Numbered from the stretch's first letter, positions 47,514-58,921 are shown. The stretch is DNA of 64,000 nt from Mycoemilia scoparia (GCA_027575805.1 JANBPU010000015.1:1-64000); one strand, 5' to 3'. Translations and numbers: made by a program. The notes: generated by a model not told the origin, from the letters alone.

Positions 47514-48959
47514 TTATTCCTCGAGGTTGTAAATCTTTGGTATACTTTTTCTTATTCTAAGCTTTTTTGGTGTGGTGGTAGAATTAATAGTACTGGGCAC
47601 TACTGATCTATTTCTTTTACGACCAACAATACTTGAATTTAAACATCTATGGAATTGTGGTTGTTGTTGTTGTTGCTGTTGCTGGTGAGTGTTTGTTGGC
47701 TGGGACATTAGTATGTTTTGGTGTTGATGATTTGGATTGTGTTGGCTGCCAGGAGTGGGGTGGCTTATTCCAGACATCCGAGTGTTGTCATTATCTCTAG
47801 AAGTTCCAGCATGTGTAGTAGAAATAGGCTGTCCATCTGAGTTGGAATAGCTCCTGGCAAGAATCTCACTGTTGATGTTGTCCCCATGGGTTCCAGCATG
47901 TGCGTCAGAATTATATTGCCCATTTGGTGTAGAATGACTTCTTTTAGGTACCATGTTGCTATTATTATATATAGTAGTTCCACAATATGCTACAGGAGTG
48001 TATTGTTGTTCATCTGACGGTTTTGGATGGATTCTGTCAAGGATTGCTCTTCCGTCGTTATTTCCGTGAGTTTCACCATATGGATTATGATTGTGCTGTC
48101 CATCTAGTGTACGATCGTCTCCAACAGACACAAGATTGTGGTTGCTATTTGTGTGAGTTCCAACATAGGGGTTGGTACTATATTGGCCATTTGGGTTTGA
48201 CTGGCTTTTAACTGGGATCCCGTTGTTAGCACCTTCTCTGGCAGCTCCAATATATGGGTTTGGAGTGTATTCACCGTTTGATACAGGATATCTATTATAA
48301 ACTATCTCGTCGTTGACATTGTTTGTGTTGGTTTCGACATATTGATAATGATTGGGGTCACCGTTTGGTCCAGTGAAACTTCTGGTAGGTATTATAAGGC
48401 TGTTGTCGCTCTCGTTGTTAGTTCTGACGTATTGATTAGGACTGTGTTGTAGATTTGGTATAGAATATCTTCTATCAGAAGTACCGCTGTTACCATTATT
48501 TCCATCTCTGTGGTTTTCGGTGTATGGGGTGGGATTATACCACCCATCTGGTATGAAATAGCTTCTACCAGGCGTCCCGTCATAGTGGCTGGGAGTGGCG
48601 ATATTGCTCGGCGATGAAACTGCACCATCCCTGTATCTATTATCCAGACTCGGGTTGTTGTGATTTAAAGAAACTTCTCTATTAATTGGGCTTGAATGTC
48701 CATAAGGGAAGCTATTAGCTGTCCTACGTTGTGGCATTGGACTGATATAGTGTGGTGATAACTGTCTGTTGACTGGATTTGGATTATAGTCATTCGGAGG
48801 CGAATGCCTGATAACTCTTGCAGAAGGATAACTGAGTTGGGTCGCAAGGGAAGGAAGGATCTCTTTATCTTCTGGATTTATCATAACTTCCAATGACATT
48901 TTGTTGGCATATTGTCTAACTGCCCCGCTGTTGTTGCTATGTTTTCCGTTATCTGTCAT
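47514..48959 (-). CDS. Unrecognised Asn/Pro/Gly-rich protein of about ten 30-residue repeats
   Basis: A 481-residue protein from ATG 48959. Residues 1-50 are a non-repetitive start (KMSLEVMINPEDKEILPSLA). From about residue 131 to 412 the chain consists of roughly ten degenerate units of 28-32 residues, e.g. SQSNPNGQYSTNPYVGTHTN, RYPVSNGEYTPNPYIGAARE and RSHSTPNGQYNSDAHAGTHG. The consensus is R-S-x-S-x-P-N-G-Q-Y-x-x-N-P-Y-x-G-T, a variable Asn/Asp-rich stretch and a short hydrophobic link (I/L-x-x). A His/Gln run follows (425-433). The last 40 residues carry basic clusters (GRKRNRSVV, PKKLRIRKS) that look like nuclear localisation signals. It has no signal peptide, membrane segment or Cys pairs (two Cys only). 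Repeat identity is low, so the array is old and maintained as protein, not fresh DNA duplication. Family not recognised; a disordered nuclear scaffold is a guess. Confidence 0.72.
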   Translation of the reverse strand: MTDNGKHSNNSGAVRQYANKMSLEVMINPEDKEILPSLATQLSYPSARVIRHSPPNDYNPNPVNRQLSPHYISPMPQRRTANSFPYGHSSPINREVSLNHNNPSLDNRYRDGAVSSPSNIATPSHYDGTPGRSYFIPDGWYNPTPYTENHRDGNNGNSGTSDRRYSIPNLQHSPNQYVRTNNESDNSLIIPTRSFTGPNGDPNHYQYVETNTNNVNDEIVYNRYPVSNGEYTPNPYIGAAREGANNGIPVKSQSNPNGQYSTNPYVGTHTNSNHNLVSVGDDRTLDGQHNHNPYGETHGNNDGRAILDRIHPKPSDEQQYTPVAYCGTTIYNNSNMVPKRSHSTPNGQYNSDAHAGTHGDNINSEILARSYSNSDGQPISTTHAGTSRDNDNTRMSGISHPTPGSQHNPNHQHQNILMSQPTNTHQQQQQQQQPQFHRCLNSSIVGRKRNRSVVPSTINSTTTPKKLRIRKSIPKIYNLEE

Positions 48960-49839
48960 AATTTGATATAGAAATTTTTTTTGTAATAGAAATGTGTGTG
49001 TTTTTTAATATTTCGAAATGGTTTGTGAAGGAACGTGATGACTTTAGTTCAGAAGCAACATTCTAGAGTATTTATACATATTATTTGGTTCTGGATTTAA
49101 AAATACACGTATTATACCAATAATATGGTTCATTTACCTATTAGCATTTTTTTCCTCCACCCTTTAAAACTCATGAATGAGAGAACTATGAATGATTAAA
49201 ATCCATTAGACTAAAATTTTTCCATGTTGTATTTTCTTTCATTGAGTTTAGTTACTTGGACCTTTTAACTAATTAAAGTTTTGGTTGTGTATTTGGAAAC
49301 TTCATTGCTCAATTATAATGACTCTAAAACCATTGTTTTGTCACTATTATCTAGGACCATTGGCATTAATGGTATGCAATAGAATCACTTTTTCATTTTG
49401 ATTTATAATGCCTTCATCGATATAAGGAATAAAACTGCTATTAATATAAATCATATACAATATCTTTTGGGTTTCCTACCTCCTCTACAAAAATACGCTT
49501 ATCCTAAATATATTAATGGATGGTACTTGTTTACAGAATTTACTTTATTTTGTTTAAAATCTCATCTTTTAATGGTCGAGCTTTATTAGAAAGTTAATAA
49601 GGGTTATAAAATTATAACCTGAATGAAATCTTATGGAGACCATTGTCGCCATAGCTTCCCCATTTAATAAAAATATATATAATTAAACTACACACCCCAG
49701 ATACACATATAAATACAATAATTTTATAATTATTTCTTTAAAAAATCAGAGGCCGATACTATAGAGATTTTATTGTACCTATAGCTACTACTACCACCAC
49801 CACCATTATTATTGCTTAAATCGAAACCAACTGTTTAAA
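48960..49839. other. Intergenic and upstream region of Cys-rich gene B
   Basis: AT-rich. From about 49610 it resembles 14920-15119 upstream of the paralogous gene, marking the left part of the duplicated unit. The short frame at 49398-49589 shows nothing familiar. Confidence 0.5.
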
Positions 49840-50058
49840 ATGTGTATCAAAAAATACTTTAATTGTCAGACATGTAAGAAAGCCTGGGACCAAGAAATGG
49901 ACAGATGTGGGTCAGTAGTTTGCAAAAGACATGCTGTAGAACAGTGCATGAACATGTGTCCTGCTTGTTGTGACATGAATCGAACCTGGTTCACCCGTGC
50001 GACAGACTTTATTGGAGTTGCGATTTTAGCATTTGCTTTTAAACACATGATACATTGA
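49840..50058 (+). CDS. Small Cys/His-rich protein, paralogue B
   Basis: A 72-residue protein, ATG 49840. Cys 2, 9, 12, 23, 28, 36, 40 and 43 and His 31 sit at exactly the positions of paralogue A (15120-15317); Cys 44 is extra. The shared core is C9xxC12, C23, C28xxH31AVEQC36, C40xxC43 and W(F)TR. Overall identity outside these motifs is modest, so the Cys/His frame is what selection has kept, consistent with two metal sites. Unlike A, it ends in a hydrophobic segment (DFIGVAILAFAFKHMIH) that could be a membrane-anchoring or amphipathic tail. No signal peptide is seen. It converges on 5S copy B 140 bp downstream, repeating the arrangement at the first locus. Family beyond the pair: reminiscent of short fungal proteins beginning MC with a CxxC/CGH core; function unknown. 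Confidence 0.75.
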   Translation: MCIKKYFNCQTCKKAWDQEMDRCGSVVCKRHAVEQCMNMCPACCDMNRTWFTRATDFIGVAILAFAFKHMIH

Positions 50059-50200
50059 TTTGAAACTTGATTTGTATTTAAATAAAGTATTATAAAGAAT
50101 TTGAAAGCAGCGTTGAAACTGTGTTTGTAAAGGAATGTCTTTGGGTAAAAAAAAGAGAAGAGGAAAAATAAATGAATTGAAATATTTAAAAAAATAAAAA

Positions 50201-50316
50201 GTTGCTGCACCCGGTATTCGCGCATGGTCCCCCACTGCACTACTAACCGGGCCATCACGAGCTTAACTGCGATGATCGAACGGGTATCGGTGTGATCTCG
50301 TGTGAATGGCCGCAAC
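50201..50316 (-). rRNA. 5S ribosomal RNA, copy B
   Basis: The minus strand has the same 116-nt 5S sequence as copy A except one base near 50300 (ctcgtgtg against ctcatgtg). The terminal helix (GTTGC...GCAAC), the GTTAAGCTC, GGGGGACC and GAATACCGGGTGC signatures are all present. Five T follow on the minus strand (50200-50196) as a Pol III terminator. The near-identity of the two 5S genes contrasts with their strongly diverged flanks, as expected for selection or gene conversion on the RNA. Confidence 0.95.
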
Positions 50317-50324
50317 TTGAACGG

Positions 50325-50420
50325 AAAATTTATACCTGATAGAAAATACTTATTAATCATCTGATTTAATTATTTAATTTGCCATGTTTTTCTCTATTAA
50401 TATGATTGTGTTAAGGATAA
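50325..50420. repeat. Duplicated 5S-flank segment, copy B
   Basis: The segment aaaatttatacctgatagaa ... gtgtta matches 16172-16270. Here it directly abuts the 5S 5' flank, whereas at locus A 511 bp intervene. Confidence 0.75.
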
Positions 50421-50426
50421 TGATTT

Positions 50427-50496
50427 ATGAAGAGTACATTTTGGTGGGCAACCACAGTTGTCTATCAAATGGTCTTCCTTCAAAAATAACTGCCCA
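50427..50496. mobile_element. MITE remnant, copy 4 (internally deleted)
   Basis: It starts with atgaagagtacattttggtg, like the left arm and adjacent interior of copies 1 and 2. The right end is ccttcaaaaataactgccca, matching the terminal repeat of copy 3. About 40-45 bp of the middle are missing. It sits immediately beyond the duplicated 5S flank. Confidence 0.65.
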
Positions 50497-50924
50497 TCTA
50501 CCGAATCATATTAATTGTTAAATTGTCCCTATAATACCTTCATTTAGGAAAGGATGATGACATGTTAGTGGGATTATTTGATGCTGATATCGAATCTCAC
50601 TTAAAACAGTGTACGAAAAGTGATTCCTTTTCCTTTAAAATTAGTAATAATGTCAAGTGAAGATTACAAGAGCTGATGGATTATTTATACAATAACATTA
50701 ATAATGTATCAATCATCTAAATAAATCGCCTTTCCCATAACAGCCACTAGTATAAAGAAATTGATGGAAATAATTTTTTTGTATAGAAACACAAATTTCA
50801 GATCAATCACTCAGCCTAAAACCCATCTTTCATTTTGTTTTTTTTTTCACCTGGTTCTAATACCACATCAACTACACCCAATTACTTAACAAAAGGGGGG
50901 ATCCCATTGATTAAGGTATAGACG
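50497..50924. other. UTP23 upstream region
   Basis: AT-rich noncoding sequence up to the UTP23 start. A T-run (ttttgttttttttttcac near 50835) lies about 80 bp before the ATG. Nothing else is seen. Confidence 0.5.
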
Positions 50925-52105
50925 ATGAGAGCTAAACGTGGAAAGCAGTACAAAAAATGCATGGAAATGTATAAAAATTATTTTGGGTTTCGTGAGCCCT
51001 ATCAAGTCATCAGTATGTTGCTATCATGTATTTCTATATGGTATACAATTTAAAAATAGTGTGCTTTTAGTTTGATACTAATATTGTATATATTTATATG
51101 TATTATTTAATCTAGTGACTGCTGACTTCATAAAAGCCACGGTGGACTCTAGTATGAACATACAAAATCAATTGTACAAGACATTGACTGGAACAATTAA
51201 ACAAAGTAAGCAAGCATGTATTAAACAGATATCTAAACTATATAACCATTGTGTGTGTAATATTAGAGCAACAGCCATTAATAATAAATAACCTGAATAT
51301 ATAGTGGTTACTAATTGTACAATTCGGGAGCTAAAAGACAAAGACTTGGAAAAAAATTATTTGAAAGCAACCAAATATATGGAGAAGAGGCGATGCAACC
51401 ATCGGAATAACGGTGAGGAAGTTTGGGATAGTCAAAAATGTATACAGGACATTATTGGCGAAAAGAACCAATTCAACTACTGTGTGGCAACCCAGGATAG
51501 TGGAACAAGGTTTAAACTTAGGCAGATTGCTGGAGTTCCTATCTTGCACATATCTCGGTCTGTTCTTATACTCGAGCCACCGTCTGATCTAACAGTGGCA
51601 TTTGCTCACAACGTAAGTTGCATATACAATGTGTATCTGTATTTGCGGTTTACCTTAAACACAGGCATTATCAACTATTTATTAATACAAATACTGTGTG
51701 AACAATTGATAATTGCGTTTATAGAAAGAACGAGAAAAGGTTATTCCACAAAAGGAAGAGATCAAGCTATTAAACAAAATATTCCTGAACAAATCCAAAA
51801 ATGGGACCGGAGCCAATTCCAAACCCACAAACAAACCGCCTAAAAGAAAGAGAGCCAAAGAACCCAACCCTCTATCCGTAAAGAAACCCAAAAAGGAAAA
51901 ACCAAATAACCAGGGAATAAATGAAAAGGTTGTTTCCACAGATGCATCTCCTGCTACTGTTGATGAACCCGAATTGCTACCAAATGGAGGAGAGGAGGAT
52001 GCTGAGAGAAATAATAAAAGGCCCAGGAGGAAGAAGAGGCGTGGAAATAATGGTGATAACCCATCCGGAAAAAACACCACCCCAGCACCCACAGCGCAAC
52101 CATAA
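50925..52105 (+). CDS. UTP23 (PIN-like small-subunit processome protein)
   Basis: Four exons: 50925-51012, 51116-51205, 51305-51612 and 51725-52105, total 288 residues. Donors are GTATGT, GTAAGC and GTAAGT; acceptors are CTAG, ATAG and ATAG, and the phases join. The start MRAKRGKQYKKCMEMYKNYF followed by GFREPYQVI is the hallmark UTP23 N-terminus. Later blocks are VTNCTIRELKD, NYCVATQD, LRQIAGVPILHIS and, in the basic tail, KRAKEPNPLSVKKPK, the conserved PNPLS motif. By family it is a nucleolar PIN-fold protein that helps snR30/U17 release during 18S maturation. Compared with the human protein as I remember it, two metal-type positions look altered: the first Asp region reads MTADF instead of VDGTF, and the CCHC zinc site has Met in place of its first Cys (KYMEKRRCNH). 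Confidence 0.92.
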
Positions 52106-53935
52106 CCGCCAAGGATGCAATGACTGGAGAGCAGCACAAGATGATGGGAATAGTAGCAACGTTTAAGATTTTGTTTTCGAATAATAAAACAATAGCTGTC
52201 GGAATAATTATTCGAGGAAAAATACCAAGGAAATCATTGGACCAAACCAACTAAACAGGGCATGGTTGTGGCAAAGTTAGTTTGAGCTTGAGAGAATTCT
52301 AAGATCCTAGAGAATCCGTAGCCATGCATGATTTGTGCTTATATGAATTCCTAAACTCTATTTTTTATGTTTGCACTATTCTTTATCTATTTTTTCGGCT
52401 TTTCTTTCCGGGTGCGTCATGGTTGATATAATATGGCATTGTTTGTCTTTGTGGTTTTTTGTTTGGTTTAAAAAATATGGCTCATTATTGATTTTTTAAA
52501 AATATATTAACCAATTTTGCTGATCTAAAATAATGATATACCTTCAATGCCAGACTTGATAGCCAGTCAGTATTTTTAGATTAGGTTGGATTTATTGTAT
52601 GAATTTTTTTTTCTTTTGGCTTGTTCTACGATACTTTGAATGACTAGAAATTTCGATATATCTGTTCTTTTTTTAAACTGGTGTAATAAAGTCTATTTTG
52701 CTAAAGAACTTGGCAACCATTTTAGTATAGGTTTTGTTGGTAATCTAGGAAATGGACATTTAACAGTCTTATTTTTATAGAATTAGATATGTAATTGCAA
52801 CTATAATATGACCTCCCTTACTCATCATTCCTATCGCCAACAATTATTTAAAAATAGAACATTCATATTACTATTTTGACGCTATAACCCAACTGACTGG
52901 ATTTAGCAACAAAAGTATGGTCGTTGTATCTATTCAGCTGGTGCTTGCTTAAAAATAGCTACTGGTGACCAAGTCTTTGATAAACCAACTGAATTTACGC
53001 TCTGTACATTTTGAAATGATCTGGTAGTGACTAAATTTAGACTTATCTGTCTCCTTATTGTGTAACTATAGAGACCGAATATCTCCTGGTGCATAAGATC
53101 GCCTGTGGCTATATTTGTCAAAGCAGGCTAGTAACCGAACCAGACGCTGAGTGTGATAGATAAGACACCACTTTTACTTCTATACAGGAGTTTTTTGAGG
53201 AGAAATGGCTCGAATTGGATATATCAAATTTCGATAAACCCCACTTTTTTAAAAATTCGGATTTTATAACCATCCATGAGGTTTATAGTGTTATAAAGAT
53301 TGGTATGCTTTGCTTGCATATTTGGTTTAAGGGCTAGAAGATTGTGTGTTTTGGTGAGTCATGCACAAAAAAGACAGAAAGGTGGGGGGAGGGAAGGAGG
53401 TTCATAGGAGAGCTGCATAATGATAGACGATGTGGTTACTGTAGAACCTTTAATTGAGTACAAAGAACGAAATGACAGCCAGGGACACAAATATAGGAAG
53501 TTGCATATTATCATTTTTGTAAGTAGAAAGATAACCAGCTCGTGCTGGTTACTTTCATTGCTGCTTTTATATATCTTAACAGAAAGGCATAATGGCTTAA
53601 AGTCACGCGCTCACGCACACATATACCAAACAATTTGAGAACTCAGCAATTCATGTACCTTATAACCTTATGACTTCTTTTTATACATCCCATCTATATT
53701 TGCATAAATTATTTGGTTGAAAGTATTGTTGTTTTCAGCAATTCCACCGGCAGAAAGGGTGGCAAAGAAACAACAAATGCAGAGAGAGACAATTGATACC
53801 AACCAAAGATATAAGTTAGTTATAACTTCCGCATTAACATGGGGATCTTTGGTACACCAGCCATGCATTTGGTATGAAGTGCATCTACAAAGCTTTTTGA
53901 AATGCATGGATAACATTTAAAAGGCAGATGAATAT

Positions 53936-53949
53936 CCCCCCCCCCCCCC
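53936..53949. repeat. 14-base C homopolymer
   Basis: Uninterrupted run of about fourteen C on the plus strand in otherwise AT-rich DNA. It is prone to sequencing error and could form a G-rich structure on the other strand. Confidence 0.8.
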
Positions 53950-56900
53950 TCTCTCAAAGAGCGTGAGTCAAGGAAAGAAACACAAGGTCACATATGCTGT
54001 AACAATCAAGAGATATATTTTATTATGCAGACATGACATTGCCGAGCTCACCTTCTCTGGCCCATACATCTTTGCTGCTGCTGCTACTGCTGCTACTGCT
54101 GCCTGCTGCCTGCTGGTTGTGATGGCTGCATTAATTCAGGCATTGGATATCAGGGTATAAAAAGGCCATCTGCACATGTAGTGGCTGGAAATCACATCTA
54201 TTGTGTGGCCAAATAGCCAAGGCAATGGTCGGGACAATACTCCTCATGACAAAATTGGCAAACTGGCAGTGGTTTGCTTGAACTTGGATACCATGTTTTA
54301 GATAATAAGGAACAAACTAGATGTCCTCCGACTGGTTTCCCACAACGCCCTTTGTAGATATATAATTACAGAATTTATTGAGATGCTGGTGGTGGTCGCT
54401 ATAGCCTGGATGTCATGTATAGCATGTCTATCGTTTGCAATCAACTCTATTCAGCAGGGATATTCGCACGCCCTTTCTTTTTACCCTTGTTGATTAGACA
54501 TGTCTGTGTAAAGATAGAGGATGCGAGAAAACCGGACATGCGTGTGTCTGGACGGGGAGGATGAGTCGGTTCAAGAACTGCTGTGTAGATCAATCCTACA
54601 AACTATTGGCCGGTAAAAATTGTTTACACATGCCTCAATTCCAAAATTACCAGAGATGCAAGCAAATGCATGCAAGAAAGGTTAAATCCTTTCTTTGAAA
54701 GCAAAATCACCTATGTGAGTTGTGAGCTGTATACCCCACTCTTGCTGACTTGTTGGCTCGCTCACTCGCTTTGCGCCTCACACTGACAAATGCATGTATA
54801 AAAATAATTTACACACGTATTAATCAACAAAGAGCAAGTTTCTGGCAAGACTTGATCAATTGTCCTTGGTAAATGGCAGCCGTAGAAGCAGCAAAAATGC
54901 TGCTGGTGGTTAAAGTAGCACTGGCACACAGCATCTCTTCCAATCCTCTTTGCTAAGGTTGGCCACCAACAGGTTTATACAGCCGATGTTTCTTGTTAGA
55001 AGTACCAAAGTCTGTCGGTATGCGTGCGCATCTGCATTTACAAAGAACAGCCACCTCTGATAACATTCCTTTGCTTGCATCAGTATCGTCTACTGGCGCG
55101 ACATCAGTAGTTAATGCCACCCACCACCAGCCCCATCTTGTTTGCATGGCTTTTATTACTATTGCGTTTTGTGGTTCATAGTCGTTTGGGAGGTGGTGGG
55201 CCGCGACCTGTTTTCTTGCCTGTTTTGTTGAGCCGCACAATTTATCGCTGTTTTTCTTTTTTTACCATGTTGTAGGGGGACGTGTCAAGTCGTTGATCTA
55301 ATTAATCGGCTGGTGGCATGTTCGGCTCCCCCAGCAAACCTGTTTTGGGTCGGGCTAATCTGTGAGTTTGTGGTTCGGTTACAAACCTCCACCTCCACCT
55401 CCACCAACCGGGTTTGGTTTTTCTGTTTGGTTTTATGTCTGAGCGATGAGCGGGCTCGTAGTCAACAAAGGCAATGTAGTATATTTTTCAAGATTGCTGT
55501 TGGTTATGATAATTTGAGAGCGAGGGTGGGTGTAGATCGGCTCTTTGGATGGTGGCAAGGCTAGTGGTGGTGGTGTTGGTGGTGGTAGTAATAATAGCCT
55601 TAGACAAAGACATTGCAACGACAGCAACAACAACAACAACAACAAAAACAATGGATAAAAGAACAGATATATCCAAACCCTTATCCGATGTGTACATAAA
55701 AGGTTGTTGATCTCTCCTCTGCCCATCGTCATACAAATAACATAACAGGGAGAGAGAGAGAGAAAGTCTAAACATGTACAAAGTTCAAGGGCATTATAAA
55801 ATCTTGTGTAGCTGTGGCGAAAAGGCTATAGGCTGATTGTGGGCATACACGCTTGATTGAAGCACACCAAAAACAAAGCTTATAGTTTGCGATGGCCGTT
55901 GAGGTTATTTTGATTTCTGTCTAAACTGGTCACAAATTGGACTATCAGAGCTTATTTGGGTGATAGCTCCAGCACAAGACCCTTTTGAAATTGCTGGATA
56001 TGTTTTGGTGCAATTTTGTTAAAGATCAAGGTTTATGTTCTTGAGTTTTTCGAGCGTGTATATCACTTTGCTTTGTAGAATCAGGGCCATTATTTACTTT
56101 GGCGCCTGTGTTTAGGCTTTGCTTGATAGGTTGATATTTCTCAGCACTACTCGGGCGTAGAGAGACAGCAGTGTTGCCAATGCTCCTGATGTTGCTAGCT
56201 GGGGAGACGCGTGCCTGATCAAACAAATAATTCGGCACTTCAACTACACATGCCGCCCCACCTTTTACAGAAGGAGCCCAAAAAGCACAATATTTTAATG
56301 ATTGTGTGATTTGGCTGCTACTTGTTATCATTGTTGGTTTTATCGGCCCTACTGCCAGCATCCCCACTATCATTATCATTACTGTTCTCTGTGCTACAAT
56401 TATCGATCGTGAGGGCAGAGTCAATGCTTGGGGATCGGTGGGGTAGGGAGAATGTCTCTCTATCAGCAGTATCAATAATAGTGCATTTTATAATTATTAT
56501 TATTATTGGCAATAGTCCTAGTGTTGTTAGTGGCGCTGACAATGGGGCCTCCGATCCAATTGTCAAGTCAGCTAAACCATAGAGGGTTCAGACTGGGGGA
56601 GATGTATGTAAGATCGGTGAGTTTAGATGGCTATCTCTGTATGTGTAGCTAACATTTCAAGATAAGAGCAGAGAGGAAGACAAGGTACACACTGCTGAAT
56701 GGCTGGCCGATTCACCATATTCAAGTAAAACAAAAATATGAATGTCAAGGCTATTTACTATGCATGTGGTGGCAGGGGATGGTGCACCAGTGTAGACCCA
56801 AAAAAAGAATTATCGAAAAAACAAGTACTTCGGAGTTGCTAAAGAATGTACAAACAAGAAAATTGGGGTTGCAGAATAACTGAATAAGCGAATTAAAGCG

Positions 56901-57111
56901 GAAGACCGCCAAATAGACACACAGCACTCTGTGCGGCGGGTATAGCTGAACAGAGCAGAGGGGCCTGGGGCCTTTTCGGTCTGTGTTGGCAGAGTGTGGC
57001 AGGATGAGGGGATATATGATAGGGCTAGTAGCCTGAGCAGTGGTAGTAGCAATAGTAACGAGACAGCCCAAGTAATAAAGGAGCAACTGTACTAAGCTCA
57101 ACCCGCAGATC

Positions 57112-57133
57112 CACACACACACACACACACACA
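57112..57133. repeat. (CA)n microsatellite
   Basis: Eleven CA units. Noncoding. Confidence 0.85.
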
Positions 57134-57980
57134 TATAGTACACGTTTGTATGTCTGTAAAAACAAGGAACTGAACCTTCACAAGCTAACCAATTAGCAGG
57201 CGAGTGGCTGAATTGGGGAGGGGGGAGGAGAGAGAAAGGAGAGCAATTTGATAGCACAGATCCTTCCTATGAACTGTGCTGCTGTGATATTAGTAGAAGC
57301 AATGGTGGTAAGATCAAACAAAATAGCTGGCAAATAGCCACACAACCACCATGTCAGACTGTTGGAGGGATTTCAGGCTGATATGATGTTGGTGATGAAG
57401 ATGGTCGAGACCGCCACTCTTTCAAGCCTTACACGACATAACAAACAATCAATCACCTGAGCTTCATATAACTAACGGACTGGATTGTTTTCGCTGGCAG
57501 CAGAAGCAAGAGCGCATGTGTCTGTAAATATATGTGTGTGACTATGCAGAGAGTACATCCTGAAGCTATTATCCAAAGTACCCGCCGTGCCACGCCGCAT
57601 CGCCAGCATCATCACCGCCATAAACTCCCCTTGCCACTTCCGACTATATACCACGGCGGCAGCAACGAAAGCAATGGTTGTACAGCCAGCAGACAAAAGA
57701 AACACTGCCACATACACACATAAAACCACGTTGCTTGTCCTACTACCATACATGCCGGCCTATGCCATTGCTGAGCCATGCATTTAACAAATACATATAC
57801 CTTTGGTGGTACTCTCTACGTACGTACGTACATTTATACATGTGGAGAGAAAGAAAATGATGTTCCTGACCAGCTTCGTTGGATGGCTGGTTTATCTAAA
57901 TCACTCTCATAACTGCTCCGTCTGTCAGCATCTGTGTGTGTGTGTGTGTATGTATGTAGAATTTGGTACATCAGCCTACA

Positions 57981-58083
57981 TACGGGAGGCTATTTTTGAA
58001 GGGCTAAAAGCATACTATACATGGCAAGATGCATTGTGAAGCTGGCCTACTAGCAAATTAGCCCTTAAATGATAATGATCCAT
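57981..58083. mobile_element. Diverged MITE-family copy
   Basis: The left part (ggctatttttgaagggctaa) and the right part (ttagcccttaaatgataatg, then atccata) form imperfect inverted repeats. The right end matches copy 1's ttatgatccata end. The core ctggcctactagcaaa resembles ccagttttactagtaaa. Length is close to the other copies. It is a likely older subfamily member. Confidence 0.6.
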
Positions 58084-58904
58084 ACGTATGCAAGTGCTCA
58101 ATGATCACAGTAGCTGCTCGTACATGCAAAAATAAACCCATTTAGCCCAGTTTTCTTCGTGAACCCATGTATGAATTGTTTACACTTATCTGAAAAACAA
58201 TGTGACTAGCTGTAGCTACAAGAAAATAAAAATAGCGGGATATTTTAGATCTTAATTTATTTAAATCTCCTTTATTCAAGACATTGTCAACAGCACTATC
58301 ATAATTGCGATATTATTAGGTATATATTTATGCAATAAAAAATAATTCGAATTTGATGATGCTAATAACCGAGATAGTCACTTGTTGTAGTTAAATCTAA
58401 TAAACAGCAGCGCAGAGAAAATTCAAATTATCAGATATGTATGCTGCTGTTATAATAATAATAATTATTATTATTATTATTACTATTCAATATTAAATAA
58501 CCTCACTGACCACCACCATGACAGTCCAATAAATACACTCGTCACAGTCGATCCATCATGAAAGTGCATACATACACTGATACATACACACTCACTCACT
58601 CACTCACTGAGCAACAAGATTCACGAAAAATATTCAAATTATTTTCGTGAACGTGTTATTTCATTTTGCTGTTATGCTGAAACATTAAAATAAATAGTAG
58701 TAGTTTAAGCTGACATTTAGCCCCATTTTATTATTTATTTTTTATCAATGTCCGGCTGTTTGCGGGGACAACATCTCTGCTATACTACTACTACTACTAC
58801 TATCTCCATTACTACCTGCTACCTCTGTTGCCACTACCGCTGTTAACCTGTAAATAGGCAAAGCATTACCAGTGGCAGATATAGTGGTGGGTGGCTAGAA
58901 CATT

Positions 58905-58921
58905 ATATATATATATATATA
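58905..58921. repeat. (AT)n repeat
   Basis: About eight TA/AT units in noncoding DNA. Confidence 0.8.

Noticed and set aside
52930..53121. Small minus-strand frame of ordinary amino-acid composition
   Set aside because: It opens with TTG, gives only about 55 codons from the first ATG, and has no recognisable feature.
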